This document shows, one piece after another, positions 32,648 to 40,294 of a DNA stretch of 64,000 bases. Under the pieces are notes generated by a model. That model was not told the DNA's origin and did not search any database. It saw only the letters and a list, made by a program, of their open reading frames with translations. Numbering within the stretch: position 1 is the first letter of the stretch; each line of letters starts with the position of its first letter. The position numbers and the translations under genes were made by a program. The DNA is taken from NCBI GenBank assembly GCA_963668115.1, contig OY764147.1, forward strand, positions 2,480,001 through 2,544,000, in the 5' to 3' direction. Source of the DNA: Plut-88900 sp963668115. GTDB taxonomy: Bacteria > Chloroflexota > Dehalococcoidia > Plut-88900.

Positions 32648-33340
32648 ATGAAGACCGCACCCGACCTCCGCAAAGCGCGTTTCAAGGAACGGCTGAACAG
32701 GTTCGCCGCCCGAGTCGAAGTTGACGGGAAAGATGCAATAACCCACGTCCCGAACTCCGGGCGGCTGAGGGAGCTATTCGTGCCCGACGCCCAGGTCTAC
32801 GTCTCCCACGCTGCCACCCCCGACCGCAAGACCGCCTTCGACCTCCGCCTCGTACGGATAGACAACGTCCTGGTCTCCTGCGACGCCCGACTCCCACCCG
32901 CCCTCGTCGCCGAGGCCCACGCCCTTGGCAATCTCCCGCAGTTCCAGGGCTATCCGGTCATACAAAAGGAGGTTACCTTCAAGGAAAGCAGGCTTGACCT
33001 CTGCTTCTCTGGCTCCGAGGGTCGGGTCTACGTGGAGACCAAGTCCGTGACCCTGGTCTGCGATGGGACGGCCCTCTTCCCCGACTCCCCCACCGCCCGC
33101 GGCACCAAACACCTCCGCACCCTCATGAAAGCCGTCGGCCAGGGCCATCGGGCCGCAGCCGTATTTGTCATCCAGAGACCCGACGCCCAACTCTTCACAC
33201 CCTACAGGTCCGCAGACCCGGAGTTCGCCGCCACGCTGGAAGAGGCGGTGACTATGGGGGTGGACGTTTATGCCTACGGGTGCCGGGTGACTTTGGACGA
33301 GATTGCCCTTGGGGCTCGGGTGCCGGTGGAGTTGGCATGA
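32648..33340 (+). CDS. sfsA: SfsA, DNA-binding protein / sugar fermentation stimulation protein
   Basis: This 230-aa SfsA homologue has ARFKERLNRFAARVEVDGKDAITHVPNSGRLRELFVPDAQVYVS (N-terminal OB-like domain), KEVTFKESRLDLCFSGSEGRVYVETKSVTLV (nuclease-like core with D...ExK-type residues) and FPDSPTARGTKHLRTL. The physiological role is uncertain; the protein binds DNA in E. coli. It overlaps the glycosylase gene by 4 nt (ATGA), so the two form a unit. Confidence 0.92.
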   Translation: MKTAPDLRKARFKERLNRFAARVEVDGKDAITHVPNSGRLRELFVPDAQVYVSHAATPDRKTAFDLRLVRIDNVLVSCDARLPPALVAEAHALGNLPQFQGYPVIQKEVTFKESRLDLCFSGSEGRVYVETKSVTLVCDGTALFPDSPTARGTKHLRTLMKAVGQGHRAAAVFVIQRPDAQLFTPYRSADPEFAATLEEAVTMGVDVYAYGCRVTLDEIALGARVPVELA

Positions 33341-34062
33341 GCAGCAGAAATGAACGCCGGTTAAGGCAGGTCTACGACCTGCTCCTGGAAAGGTACGGCC
33401 CCCAAAACTGGTGGCCCGCCGAGACCCGTTTCGAAATGATCATCGGCGCAATCCTCGTCCAGTCGACGGCCTGGTCCAACGCCGCCAAGGCCCTGTCAGC
33501 GCTCCGAAAAGCCAATGCCCTCCACCCGACTACCCTCTCCCGTCTCTCCGAAGCCGAGATTGGGGAACTGGTCCGTTCCTCGGGGTTCTACACCGTGAAG
33601 GGGCGTCGGGTGAAGGCCTTCGTAGACCATCTCATGGAACGTCACGGCGGAGACCTGGATGCGATGCTGTCACAAGATGCCGATGGTCTCAGGCGGGAAC
33701 TTCTCGCCATCCACGGCATCGGTAGGGAGACTGCGGACTGCATCCTCCTCTACGCCGCACGCAAACCCAGGTTCGTCATAGACGAATACACCAGGCGTAT
33801 AGTGGGGCGGTTGGGGGTGGGGCCGGTTCGCCAGGCTGCCTACTACGACCTCCAACACCTCTTCGAAGATGCCCTCCCCCCGGATCCCGAGATTTTCGGC
33901 GAGTACCACGCCCTCCTCGTGGCCCTTGGCAAGGACGTATGCCGAAAGAAACCCGCATGCCACCGATGCGTCTTGGCTCGGGTGTGTAAGTTCGGGCGAA
34001 GGGTGGGCTCGGACAGGTCAGGCGCCGGGACCCTCGGCAATGCTCCGTCCGGCCGTTATTGA
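33337..34062 (+). CDS. HhH-GPD DNA glycosylase with 4Fe-4S cluster (endonuclease III/MagIII-like)
   Basis: This 241-aa base-excision enzyme has the first helices RFEMIIGAILVQSTAWSNAAKAL, the helix-hairpin-helix LLAIHGIGRETADCILLYA, catalytic D149 (RFVIDEYTRR) and a C-terminal cluster C-x5-C-x2-C-x5-C (CRKKPACHRCVLARVC). The Lys that gives Nth its lyase activity is Glu131 here (GIGRETAD), so it should be a monofunctional glycosylase, like MagIII-type 3-methyladenine glycosylases. The ATG at 33337 overlaps the sfsA stop. Confidence 0.85.
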   Translation: MSSRNERRLRQVYDLLLERYGPQNWWPAETRFEMIIGAILVQSTAWSNAAKALSALRKANALHPTTLSRLSEAEIGELVRSSGFYTVKGRRVKAFVDHLMERHGGDLDAMLSQDADGLRRELLAIHGIGRETADCILLYAARKPRFVIDEYTRRIVGRLGVGPVRQAAYYDLQHLFEDALPPDPEIFGEYHALLVALGKDVCRKKPACHRCVLARVCKFGRRVGSDRSGAGTLGNAPSGRY

Positions 34063-34066
34063 CCGG

Positions 34067-34381
34067 TTACATGAGAGGAAAGGCGCTTTTGGCATTCGCA
34101 CCAACGGCAATGAGCCCGCGGGCTTCGAGCCCGCCGATGGCAATCACCCCCACCGAGTTGACGCCGCCTACCGCGATCACGCCGATTGAATTCACGCCAC
34201 CAATGGCAACGAACCCTACGGCGTTGACGGGGCTGATGGCTATGAGCCCCACAGCGTTCAAAATCGCGACCGCCAGGGCGCCGATGGCGTTGAACCAGGC
34301 CGCCGCAATCATCCCGATTACGTTCTGGCCGACGCCAACCATCTCGACGGTGAAGAACAGGAACTTCTTGGCTTCTGTCAT
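34067..34381 (-). CDS. Hydrophobic protein of seven 11-residue repeats
   Basis: I do not recognise the family. After MTEAKKFLFFTVEMVGVGQ the 104-aa protein is seven consecutive 11-residue units: NVIGMIAAAWF, NAIGALAVAIL, NAVGLIAISPV, NAVGFVAIGGV, NSIGVIAVGGV, NSVGVIAIGGL, EARGLIAVGAN. The consensus is N-[AS]-[VI]-G-x-[IV]-A-[IV]-G-G-[VL]. The regular Asn and Gly and the small hydrophobics suggest a compact solenoid or membrane-associated stack. The minus strand is supported by AAGGAG and AAGG before the ATG; the open frame on the + strand is its shadow. Confidence 0.7.
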   Translation of the reverse strand: MTEAKKFLFFTVEMVGVGQNVIGMIAAAWFNAIGALAVAILNAVGLIAISPVNAVGFVAIGGVNSIGVIAVGGVNSVGVIAIGGLEARGLIAVGANAKSAFPLM

Positions 34382-34433
34382 GAGTCCTTATCTCCTTCCT
34401 GAAGGTTAGTGTATGTTACTGTGTCAATATCGC

Positions 34434-35546
34434 TCAGACCGTGACCGGCTCACCCATCGGTGAAACGTCGTAGCCGCCCAGCGCCTCCACCTGGCGTCGG
34501 GGGTAGGGTTGTTTGAGCGTCTCGATGAAGGCCTGCACAATGGGCAGGTCGATGAAATGGTTAGGGATGACGAAGTCGTAGCGCTCCTGCCCCAGCGACA
34601 CGAAGTCCAGCCCCCGGGCCTCCGCCGCCGACCGCACCCCGATCCCTGCGTCGGCCAGACCTATGGCTACCGCATCCGCCACCGCCAAGTGCCCCTCTAC
34701 GGTGCGCTCATATCCCTTTATCATCTCCCCTCCCAACCCCGCCCGGGCCACGAGCCGGTCCATCAAGTCTCGGCTCCCGGAGCCCTCCTCCCGATTTATG
34801 AAGGAGATGTCGAGTCTGGACAGGTCGTCCACCCCCGATACCCCCTTCGGGTTGCCTGCCGCCACGATTAGTCCCTGCTCCCGAATCGCAAATGTGATTA
34901 CCGAGCACGGGAACGGCGCCCGACGCCTCACCCACGCAACGTTGTACTGCCCCGAGTCCTCGTCGAACAGGTGACACCCCGCCACGTGCGCCATCCCTCC
35001 GGACAAATAGGCCAGCGCGGTGTTGCTGTCCTCCCCCAGCCGCACCATCCGGAAATTCCGTAGAGCGAGGTCCCGGGACAGGAAGGGGATCGCAGGGTCG
35101 CCGCCGGCCAGCACCAGCGTGTCCGCCTCCTCCAGCGGCGCCAGCAGCTGCACGGAGACCCCCTCGTCGGTCGACTCTCCGAACGCAATCCCGTCCGCAG
35201 GGGCCATCGTGTAGCTCGTCGAGTTCCGACCCGAAAGCGGCCTCGCAAACCGCCTCCCTCCTACGTTGAACAGCTGCACCCGGGAAGGGTTGGGGGAGGG
35301 ATGGGATGCTGGGGCTAACTCGGCGGTCACCGTGCCGTCTTCGTCGGGTGGCAGGGAGAACAGGGACTCGACGCTGCACCCCAGCACCCGAGCCAGCCTA
35401 AGCGACACCTCCGTGGATGGAACGGACTTCCCGCTCTCGATGGCCAGGTAGGCCTGCCGGGACACGCCTGCACGTCGGGCGAGTTCGCTTTGCGAAAGAC
35501 CGGCGGAAATCCGGGTCGACTTGAGGTTGCTCTCTAAGGCGGACAT
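34434..35546 (-). CDS. HTH (XRE) regulator fused to a periplasmic-binding-protein-like domain
   Basis: This 370-aa regulator has an XRE helix-turn-helix at about 10-62 (RISAGLSQSELARRAGVSRQAYLAIESGKSVPS) and a PBP-like domain from about 95 (LAGGDPAIPFL, NREEGSGSRDLMDRLV, VADAVAIGLADAGIGVRSAA). The C-terminal part is the oxyanion-binding fold used by molybdate/tungstate-type regulators. It is divergent from tupA with only 96 bp between, so it very likely senses tungstate or molybdate and controls tupABC. Two similar operator-like sites lie in the gap. Confidence 0.85.
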   Translation of the reverse strand: MSALESNLKSTRISAGLSQSELARRAGVSRQAYLAIESGKSVPSTEVSLRLARVLGCSVESLFSLPPDEDGTVTAELAPASHPSPNPSRVQLFNVGGRRFARPLSGRNSTSYTMAPADGIAFGESTDEGVSVQLLAPLEEADTLVLAGGDPAIPFLSRDLALRNFRMVRLGEDSNTALAYLSGGMAHVAGCHLFDEDSGQYNVAWVRRRAPFPCSVITFAIREQGLIVAAGNPKGVSGVDDLSRLDISFINREEGSGSRDLMDRLVARAGLGGEMIKGYERTVEGHLAVADAVAIGLADAGIGVRSAAEARGLDFVSLGQERYDFVIPNHFIDLPIVQAFIETLKQPYPRRQVEALGGYDVSPMGEPVTV

Positions 35547-35558
35547 GACTTGCTGATT

Positions 35559-35594
35559 GTAAAGTAAACTTACCTTATTGACAATTAAACTTGT
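35559..35594. promoter_or_regulatory. Two operator-like sites in the tup control region
   Basis: GTAAAGTAAACTTAC (35559-35573) and ACAATTAAACTTGT (35581-35594) share TAAACTT with imperfect dyad symmetry, centred about two helical turns apart. The second overlaps the -35 to spacer region of the tupA promoter, so binding there would repress. Confidence 0.5.
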
Positions 35595-35606
35595 CCTCCA
35601 TAAAAT
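35578..35606 (+). promoter_or_regulatory. Promoter of tupABC
   Basis: TTGACA (35578-35583), 17-bp spacer, TAAAAT (35601-35606): near-consensus sigma-70 promoter, leader about 30 nt. Confidence 0.65.
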
Positions 35607-35642
35607 GCGGCGGCTCCACAGGTAGATATCAGAAGGGAGCCG

Positions 35643-36506
35643 ATGAAGGCATTTGGCAAAAACGTAGGTTTCGGGTGGCGAGTGCTGTTGACCCTGGTAG
35701 CGTTGCCGGCAATCCTGTTGCCGGCAACCGCCTGCTTCCAGGGCGCCGAGCGTTCCCTCGTCCTCACCACCACAACCAGCACCTACGACTCAGGGCTCCT
35801 GGATCACATCATCCCCCCCTTCGAGGAGGAGCACAACGCGCACGTCAGGGTCATATCCGTGGGCACGGGCCAGGCCCTCGCCATCGCCGCCCGAGGTGAT
35901 GCCGACGTCGTCCTCGTCCACGCTCCCTCCTTGGAATTGCAGTTTGTGGAGGACGGCAACGGTGTCAGGCGGACCTACGTCATGTACAACGACTTCGTAG
36001 TCCTAGGTCCCTCCGACGACCCCGCCCAAGCCTCGGGACTCTCCAACGGTGCAGAGGCTTTTCGCCGTATCGCGGAGAGCGGTGCCAAATTTGCTTCAAG
36101 AGGCGATGAGTCCGGCACCCATGTAAAGGAAAAAGAGATGTGGTCGGAGGCCGGGGTGGAGTCAGTGGAGTCACAAGACTGGTATCTCTCCCTCGGCCAG
36201 GGCATGGGCGGCACCCTCACCACCGCCAACGAGCTCGGCGCCTACACCCTCACCGACAGAGGCACCTTCCTTGCCCGAAAGGAACTCAACCTCGTCATAG
36301 TGGCCGAAGGCGACGAACGGCTCTTCAATCCCTACCACGTCATCATGGTCAACCCCGACAAATACATCCAGGTCCAGTCCGAACTCGCCGGCGTCTTCAT
36401 CCGGTTCCTAATCTCCCCCGACACCCAGCAACGGATCGCTGACTTCCGCCGCGACGAGTTCGGCCTCTCTCTCTTCAACCCCGTCCACCTGGAGGAGACG
36501 CCGTAA
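35643..36506 (+). CDS. tupA: Tungstate ABC transporter substrate-binding lipoprotein
   Basis: This 287-aa binding protein has a signal sequence (VGFGWRVLLTLVALPAILLPATAC, lipobox ending at the Cys) and the TupA hallmark LTTTTSTYDSGLLDHIIPPFEE, followed by GTGQALAIAARGDADVVLVHAP and the SRGDESGTHVKEKEMW loop. TupA binds tungstate with very high affinity and delivers it to TupBC. It is the first gene of tupABC, preceded by AAGGGAG. Tungstate uptake suggests tungsten or molybdenum pterin enzymes elsewhere in the genome. Confidence 0.93.
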   Translation: MKAFGKNVGFGWRVLLTLVALPAILLPATACFQGAERSLVLTTTTSTYDSGLLDHIIPPFEEEHNAHVRVISVGTGQALAIAARGDADVVLVHAPSLELQFVEDGNGVRRTYVMYNDFVVLGPSDDPAQASGLSNGAEAFRRIAESGAKFASRGDESGTHVKEKEMWSEAGVESVESQDWYLSLGQGMGGTLTTANELGAYTLTDRGTFLARKELNLVIVAEGDERLFNPYHVIMVNPDKYIQVQSELAGVFIRFLISPDTQQRIADFRRDEFGLSLFNPVHLEETP

Positions 36507-36537
36507 CCTCCCGTCCTCACCCTACCGGCGTGACCTG

Positions 36538-37236
36538 ATGGAAGAAATAGCATCCGGCATCTGGCAAGCCCTCAAGCTCATCGGCAGCCTCGACCCCGAG
36601 GTCCGACGCATCGCCCTCTTCTCCCTTCAGGTCTCCGGCCTCGCTCTCCTGCTTGCCGCTGGCGTAGCGATTCCCTACGGGATATGGCTCGCGTTCAGCC
36701 GCTTCCCCGGCCGCCGGGTCCTCATCGGCCTCACCTACTCCGGCATGGCCTTCCCGACCGTCGTCGTCGGCCTCATCGTCTTCCTGCTGCTCTCCCAACA
36801 GGGCCCCTTCGGCATCCTGGGCTGGCTCTTCACCCCCTGGGCCATAATCGTCGCCCAGTTCATAATCGCCTTCCCCGTCATCGCCAGCCTCACCATGTCC
36901 GCCATCCTGGCCATCAACCCCGGCATGCGGCTCCAGCTAAGGAGCCTCGGCGCCACCCGCACCCAGGCCACCCTCGCCCTCCTCGGGGAGGCCCGGGTCT
37001 CCATGGTCATCGCCCTCGCCGCCGCCTTCGGCCGCGTCGTCACGGAGGTCGGGGCCGTGATAATCGTCGGAGGCAACATCGCCGGGAATACCCGAGTCCT
37101 CACCACCGCCATCGTCCTGGAGACCCGCAAGGGTGAGTTCGCCGCCGCCATAGCCCTCGGCCTCATCCTTCTCCTGATCTCCTTCACAATCAACATCATT
37201 GCCACCCGACTCCAGGGAAGGGCCCTCGCCCGATGA
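36538..37236 (+). CDS. tupB: Tungstate ABC transporter permease
   Basis: This 232-aa inner-membrane permease has about five transmembrane helices (IALFSLQVSGLALLLAAGVAIPYGIWL, VLIGLTYSGMAFPTVVVGLIVFLLL, AIIVAQFIIAFPVIASLTMSAIL) and the cytoplasmic EAA-like loop RSLGATRTQATLALLGEAR. The VTEVGAVIIVGGNIAGNTRVLTTAIVLETRKG segment is typical of TupB/ModB-type permeases. It overlaps tupC by 4 nt. Confidence 0.92.
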   Translation: MEEIASGIWQALKLIGSLDPEVRRIALFSLQVSGLALLLAAGVAIPYGIWLAFSRFPGRRVLIGLTYSGMAFPTVVVGLIVFLLLSQQGPFGILGWLFTPWAIIVAQFIIAFPVIASLTMSAILAINPGMRLQLRSLGATRTQATLALLGEARVSMVIALAAAFGRVVTEVGAVIIVGGNIAGNTRVLTTAIVLETRKGEFAAAIALGLILLLISFTINIIATRLQGRALAR

Positions 37237-37964
37237 GCGACACCATCTACACCCTTGACCGCCTCGTCAAACGCTACGGCGAGCGGGAGGCGTGCAACAT
37301 AGCGTCACTGGAAATCCGCAGGGGCGAGGCCCTCGGCATCATTGGCCCCAGCGGCTCCGGCAAGAGCACCCTCCTGCGCCTCCTCAACTTCCTTGAGCCC
37401 CAAACCTCAGGCACAATCCGTTTCTTGGGAGAGACTTATGACGCCCGGGCCTCGGTATCTCTGGACGTGCGCAGGCGAATGACCCTGGTCTTCCAGAGCC
37501 CCCTCCTCTTCAACACTTCCGTGCTCAACAACGTGGCTTACGGCCTCAAATTGCGCGGGGTGAAGGACGCCAAAACCCGCGCCTCCGACTTCCTACAGAA
37601 GCTCGGCATGGAGTCGCTGGCCAGGGAACACCCTTCCACCATCTCCTTCGGCGAGACCCAGCGCGTCGCCCTCGCCCGAGCCCTCATCCTCGAACCCGAA
37701 GTCCTCCTCCTAGACGAACCCACCGCCAACCTCGACCCCTACAACGTGGCCCTCGTCGAAGACCTCATGCAGCGAAATCTCCGCGAGATGGGCACGACCA
37801 TCGTGCTGGTCACCCACAACGTCTTCCAGGCCCGACGCCTCGCCGACCGCACTGCCCTCCTTCTGGACGGCAAAGTAGTCGAAGTGGGCCCCACCGAACA
37901 GCTCTTCTCCGAAGCCCGTGACCCGAGGACTCGCGCCTTCCTCGGCGGCGAGATGGTCTACTAG
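37233..37964 (+). CDS. tupC: Tungstate ABC transporter ATP-binding protein
   Basis: This 243-aa ATPase has Walker A GPSGSGKSTLLRLLNFL, Q-loop MTLVFQSPLLF, Walker B PEVLLLDEPTANLDP and the H-loop LVTHNVFQARR. Its signature reads ISFGETQRVALARAL instead of LSGGQ; the Ser and the second Gly are kept but the motif is weak. The ATG overlaps the tupB stop. It energises tungstate import. Confidence 0.92.
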   Translation: MSDTIYTLDRLVKRYGEREACNIASLEIRRGEALGIIGPSGSGKSTLLRLLNFLEPQTSGTIRFLGETYDARASVSLDVRRRMTLVFQSPLLFNTSVLNNVAYGLKLRGVKDAKTRASDFLQKLGMESLAREHPSTISFGETQRVALARALILEPEVLLLDEPTANLDPYNVALVEDLMQRNLREMGTTIVLVTHNVFQARRLADRTALLLDGKVVEVGPTEQLFSEARDPRTRAFLGGEMVY

Positions 37965-37999
37965 ATCTCTGGGAAACGCCCTCCCCGCAAATTCAGCCC

Positions 38000-38029
38000 T
38001 TGACTTGAGATAAATCCTCGTGTTACAAT
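38000..38029 (+). promoter_or_regulatory. Promoter of candidate small RNA
   Basis: TTGACT (38000-38005), 18-bp spacer, TACAAT (38024-38029). Confidence 0.6.
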
Positions 38030-38034
38030 GATAT

Positions 38035-38120
38035 CCCCTTATTGGGGAACATTTCCTCCTTTATTGGATGAGTGTTCGAACTAGGGCCGCCTATCGAGAG
38101 ATAGGCGGCCTGAGTTTTTT
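38035..38120 (+). ncRNA. Candidate small RNA with exposed anti-Shine-Dalgarno (CCTCC) segment
   Basis: The transcript predicted from the TTGACT/TACAAT promoter is about 85 nt. It has a 5' hairpin TCCCC-ttatt-GGGGA (38034-38048), then an unpaired stretch containing TTTCCTCCTTT (about 38052-38062), then a long terminator hairpin. No ribosome-binding site plus start codon is present, and the next gene (38223) has its own leader. The CCTCC in an apparently unpaired region could pair with ribosome-binding sites of target mRNAs. Function inferred. Confidence 0.55.
38085..38120 (+). terminator. Rho-independent terminator of candidate small RNA
   Basis: Perfect 11-bp stem GGCCGCCTATC / GATAGGCGGCC closed by a GAGA tetraloop, then TGAG and TTTTTT (38115-38120). 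Confidence 0.85.
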
Positions 38121-38222
38121 CTGGAGCGGGGCAGCCCAAATATCTTCCACTGAACAATCAAACACCCGACCCTCTGTGGTAACATTCCCCCGTCCCCACC
38201 CCACTACTCAGGAGGTGCTCCG

Positions 38223-38552
38223 GTGATCTACGAAATGCGAAGATACGAAGCCGCACCCGGCAAGATGCCCGCCCTCAACGAGGTCATGGAAGACCTTGCC
38301 GTGCCCGTCTTTGAAAAGGTAGGCATGAGGCTGGTCGGGGCCTGGACCCCCGTCGCCGGCGACTACACCAACGCCCTCTCCTACATGCTCGCCTGGGAGT
38401 CCCTCAACGAGCGCGAGGAGAAGTGGCAGGCCTTCTTCAACCACCCCGACTGGCTCGCCGGGCGCCAGGAGGTCGGCAAAAAGCACGGCGCCATCGTCAC
38501 CCGGGAGTTCCACACCTTCTACGGCCCCACCTCCTACTCCCCCCTCAAATAA
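38223..38552 (+). CDS. NIPSNAP family protein
   Basis: This 109-aa ferredoxin-like (dimeric alpha-beta barrel) protein reads IYEMRRYEAAPGKMPALNEVMEDLAVPVFEKVGMRLVGAWTP, LSYMLAWESLNEREEKWQAFFNHPDW. This is the NIPSNAP pattern; the function in bacteria is unclear (some bind or degrade small molecules). The start is GTG with AGGAGG about 8 nt upstream. Monocistronic between the candidate small RNA and gcvT. Confidence 0.85.
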   Translation: MIYEMRRYEAAPGKMPALNEVMEDLAVPVFEKVGMRLVGAWTPVAGDYTNALSYMLAWESLNEREEKWQAFFNHPDWLAGRQEVGKKHGAIVTREFHTFYGPTSYSPLK

Positions 38553-38583
38553 CCCCTGCCCTATCCTCTCCCCCTCATCTCAT

Positions 38584-38672
38584 CCGTCATTCCCGAGGAG
38601 TCGGGAATCCAAGGGTGGGGAATGGGGGTGTCCGACCCCCTCTCCCTTGACGGGAGAGGGTTAGGGTGAGGG
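38584..38672. repeat. Dispersed palindrome plus CTCTCCC/GGGAGAG repeat
   Basis: Inverted copy of the GGATTCCCG family (CCGTCATTCCCGAGGAGTC..., 38584-38610) followed by CCCTCTCCC-ttga-cGGGAGAGGG (about 38637-38660). The latter resembles the gap at 14900-14935. Confidence 0.65.
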
Positions 38673-38717
38673 TGAAACAGTGTAGAAGAACACATACTGC
38701 CCAAATCAAAGTCGCCC

Positions 38718-39800
38718 ATGAAAACCACCCCCCTCCACCCCGCCCACCTCGCCCTCGACGCCCAGATGATCGAGTTCGCCGGCTGGGATATGCCCGCCCG
38801 CTACGGCTCCGCCATCCAGGAGCACCACGCCGTCCGCTCCCATGCAGGCATGTTCGACGTCTCCCACATGGGCAGGCTCTTCCTGGACGGTTCCGACGCC
38901 CTGTCCCTCGCCGACTCCGTGGTCACCGCCGACGTAACGGCCATCCCATCCGGCCACGCCAGGTACTGCATGGCCTGCAACGAGTCAGGCGGCATCCTCG
39001 ACGACCTCATCGTCTACCGCCTCTCCGACCAGCGTATCTTCATCGTCTGCAACGCCTCCAACCGCGAGGTCATCGTAAATACCATCCGGGACAAGGCCCC
39101 CGAGTTCCCCGATGCCGACCTCTTCGACCGCACCGAGGAGACGGCCATGATCGCCGTCCAGGGCCCGACCGCCGTCCCCATCGTCCAGTCCCTTCTCCCC
39201 TTCAACCCCGAGTCCGCACCCCTCTTCTCCATCACCGTACACCCCGCTTCCGACACCTTCATAGCCCGTACCGGATACACCGGTGAGGACGGTGTCGAGA
39301 TCATCGTCAACGCCGACGCCGCCATCCCGACCTGGGACCGCCTCGCTGATGCCGGAGTCGCGCCCTGTGGCCTCGTCGCCCGGGACAGCCTCCGCCTCGA
39401 GGCCAGCCTCCGACTCTACGGCAACGACATGAACACCACAGTCAACCCCTTCGAGGCGGGCCTGGGACGATTCGTAGACCTCACCGCCGGGCCCTTCACC
39501 GGCAAGGACGCGCTGCTCAACGTCAAGGACCAGGGCCCCGAGCGTCGGCTCGCCGGCTTCGTCATGGACGCCCGAGGCATCCCCAGGCACGGCCAGGCCA
39601 TCCTCCACGAGGGTCGGGTTGTAGGTGAGGTCACCAGCGGGGGCCGCGCCCCAACCCTCAACCTCGACATCGGCATGGGCCTCCTGCCCGTGGCCCTTGC
39701 CCGTAAAGACACAAAGATCGATATCGACATCCGCGGCCGCCATGTCCCCGCCACCGTCACCCCCACACCCTTCTACCGCCTCCCCCGCCCCGACTCCTAG
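38718..39800 (+). CDS. gcvT: Glycine cleavage system T protein (aminomethyltransferase)
   Basis: This 360-aa T protein moves the methylene group from aminomethyl-lipoyl-H to tetrahydrofolate, releasing ammonia. The N-terminus MKTTPLHPAHLALDAQMIEFAGWDMPARYGS, the folate-site Asp in MFDVSHMGRLFL, RTGYTGEDGVEI and GLVARDSLRLEASLRLYGNDM are all standard. It is the first gene of gcvT-gcvH-gcvPA-gcvPB. No glycine riboswitch is visible upstream. Confidence 0.95.
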   Translation: MKTTPLHPAHLALDAQMIEFAGWDMPARYGSAIQEHHAVRSHAGMFDVSHMGRLFLDGSDALSLADSVVTADVTAIPSGHARYCMACNESGGILDDLIVYRLSDQRIFIVCNASNREVIVNTIRDKAPEFPDADLFDRTEETAMIAVQGPTAVPIVQSLLPFNPESAPLFSITVHPASDTFIARTGYTGEDGVEIIVNADAAIPTWDRLADAGVAPCGLVARDSLRLEASLRLYGNDMNTTVNPFEAGLGRFVDLTAGPFTGKDALLNVKDQGPERRLAGFVMDARGIPRHGQAILHEGRVVGEVTSGGRAPTLNLDIGMGLLPVALARKDTKIDIDIRGRHVPATVTPTPFYRLPRPDS

Positions 39801-39887
39801 CCCCTTGATGTTTCCTGCCATTTGGCGCAGAATGACATTGATGCCCCGCGTACCCTCCTCCGCGCGGCTTGTCGAGGTGATGCGAAG

Positions 39888-40274
39888 ATGAATCCTGATG
39901 ATCTCAAGTACTCCAAAGAGCACGAATGGGTCAAGGTGGAGTCGGACGACGAGGCCCTCGTCGGCATCACCCACTTCGCCCAGGAGCAGCTAGGCGACAT
40001 CGTTTTCGTCTACTTCCCCGACGACCTCGCAAACCTGGAGCAGTTCAAGTCCTTTGGTGAAATCGAGTCCCCCAAGGCCGTCTCGGAGCTCTTCGCCCCC
40101 ATCAGCGGCGAAGTCCTGGAGATAAACACGGAGCTCCAGGACCGGCCAGAGCTTGTCAACGAGGAGCCCTACGGCGGCGGCTGGATGCTGAGAGTTCGCC
40201 TCTCTGACGCCTCCGAACTCGACCACCTGATGACCTCCGACCAGTACGAAGCCCTGATCGCCGAGGAAGCCTAG
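39888..40274 (+). CDS. gcvH: Glycine cleavage system H protein
   Basis: This 128-aa lipoyl carrier has the lipoylated K63 in FGEIESPKAVSELFAPISG and the N-terminal LKYSKEHEWVKVE and GITHFAQEQLGDIVFV blocks. The ATG at 39888 was chosen over an in-frame upstream ATG because MNPDDLKYSKEHEW is the normal start. It carries the aminomethyl group between P, T and L proteins; a lipoamide dehydrogenase (L) gene is not in the window. Confidence 0.95.
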   Translation: MNPDDLKYSKEHEWVKVESDDEALVGITHFAQEQLGDIVFVYFPDDLANLEQFKSFGEIESPKAVSELFAPISGEVLEINTELQDRPELVNEEPYGGGWMLRVRLSDASELDHLMTSDQYEALIAEEA

Positions 40275-40294
40275 CCGACCCACTACTCCCCCTC

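Noticed and set aside
34059..34409. Open + strand frame with a repetitive MAxxPTxLTP pattern
   Set aside because: It is the complement of the 11-residue-repeat gene; the minus strand has the ribosome-binding site and a coherent hydrophobic repeat.
38553..38717. Possible glycine riboswitch before gcvT
   Set aside because: The gap consists of two known repeat types; no tandem glycine-aptamer motifs were seen.
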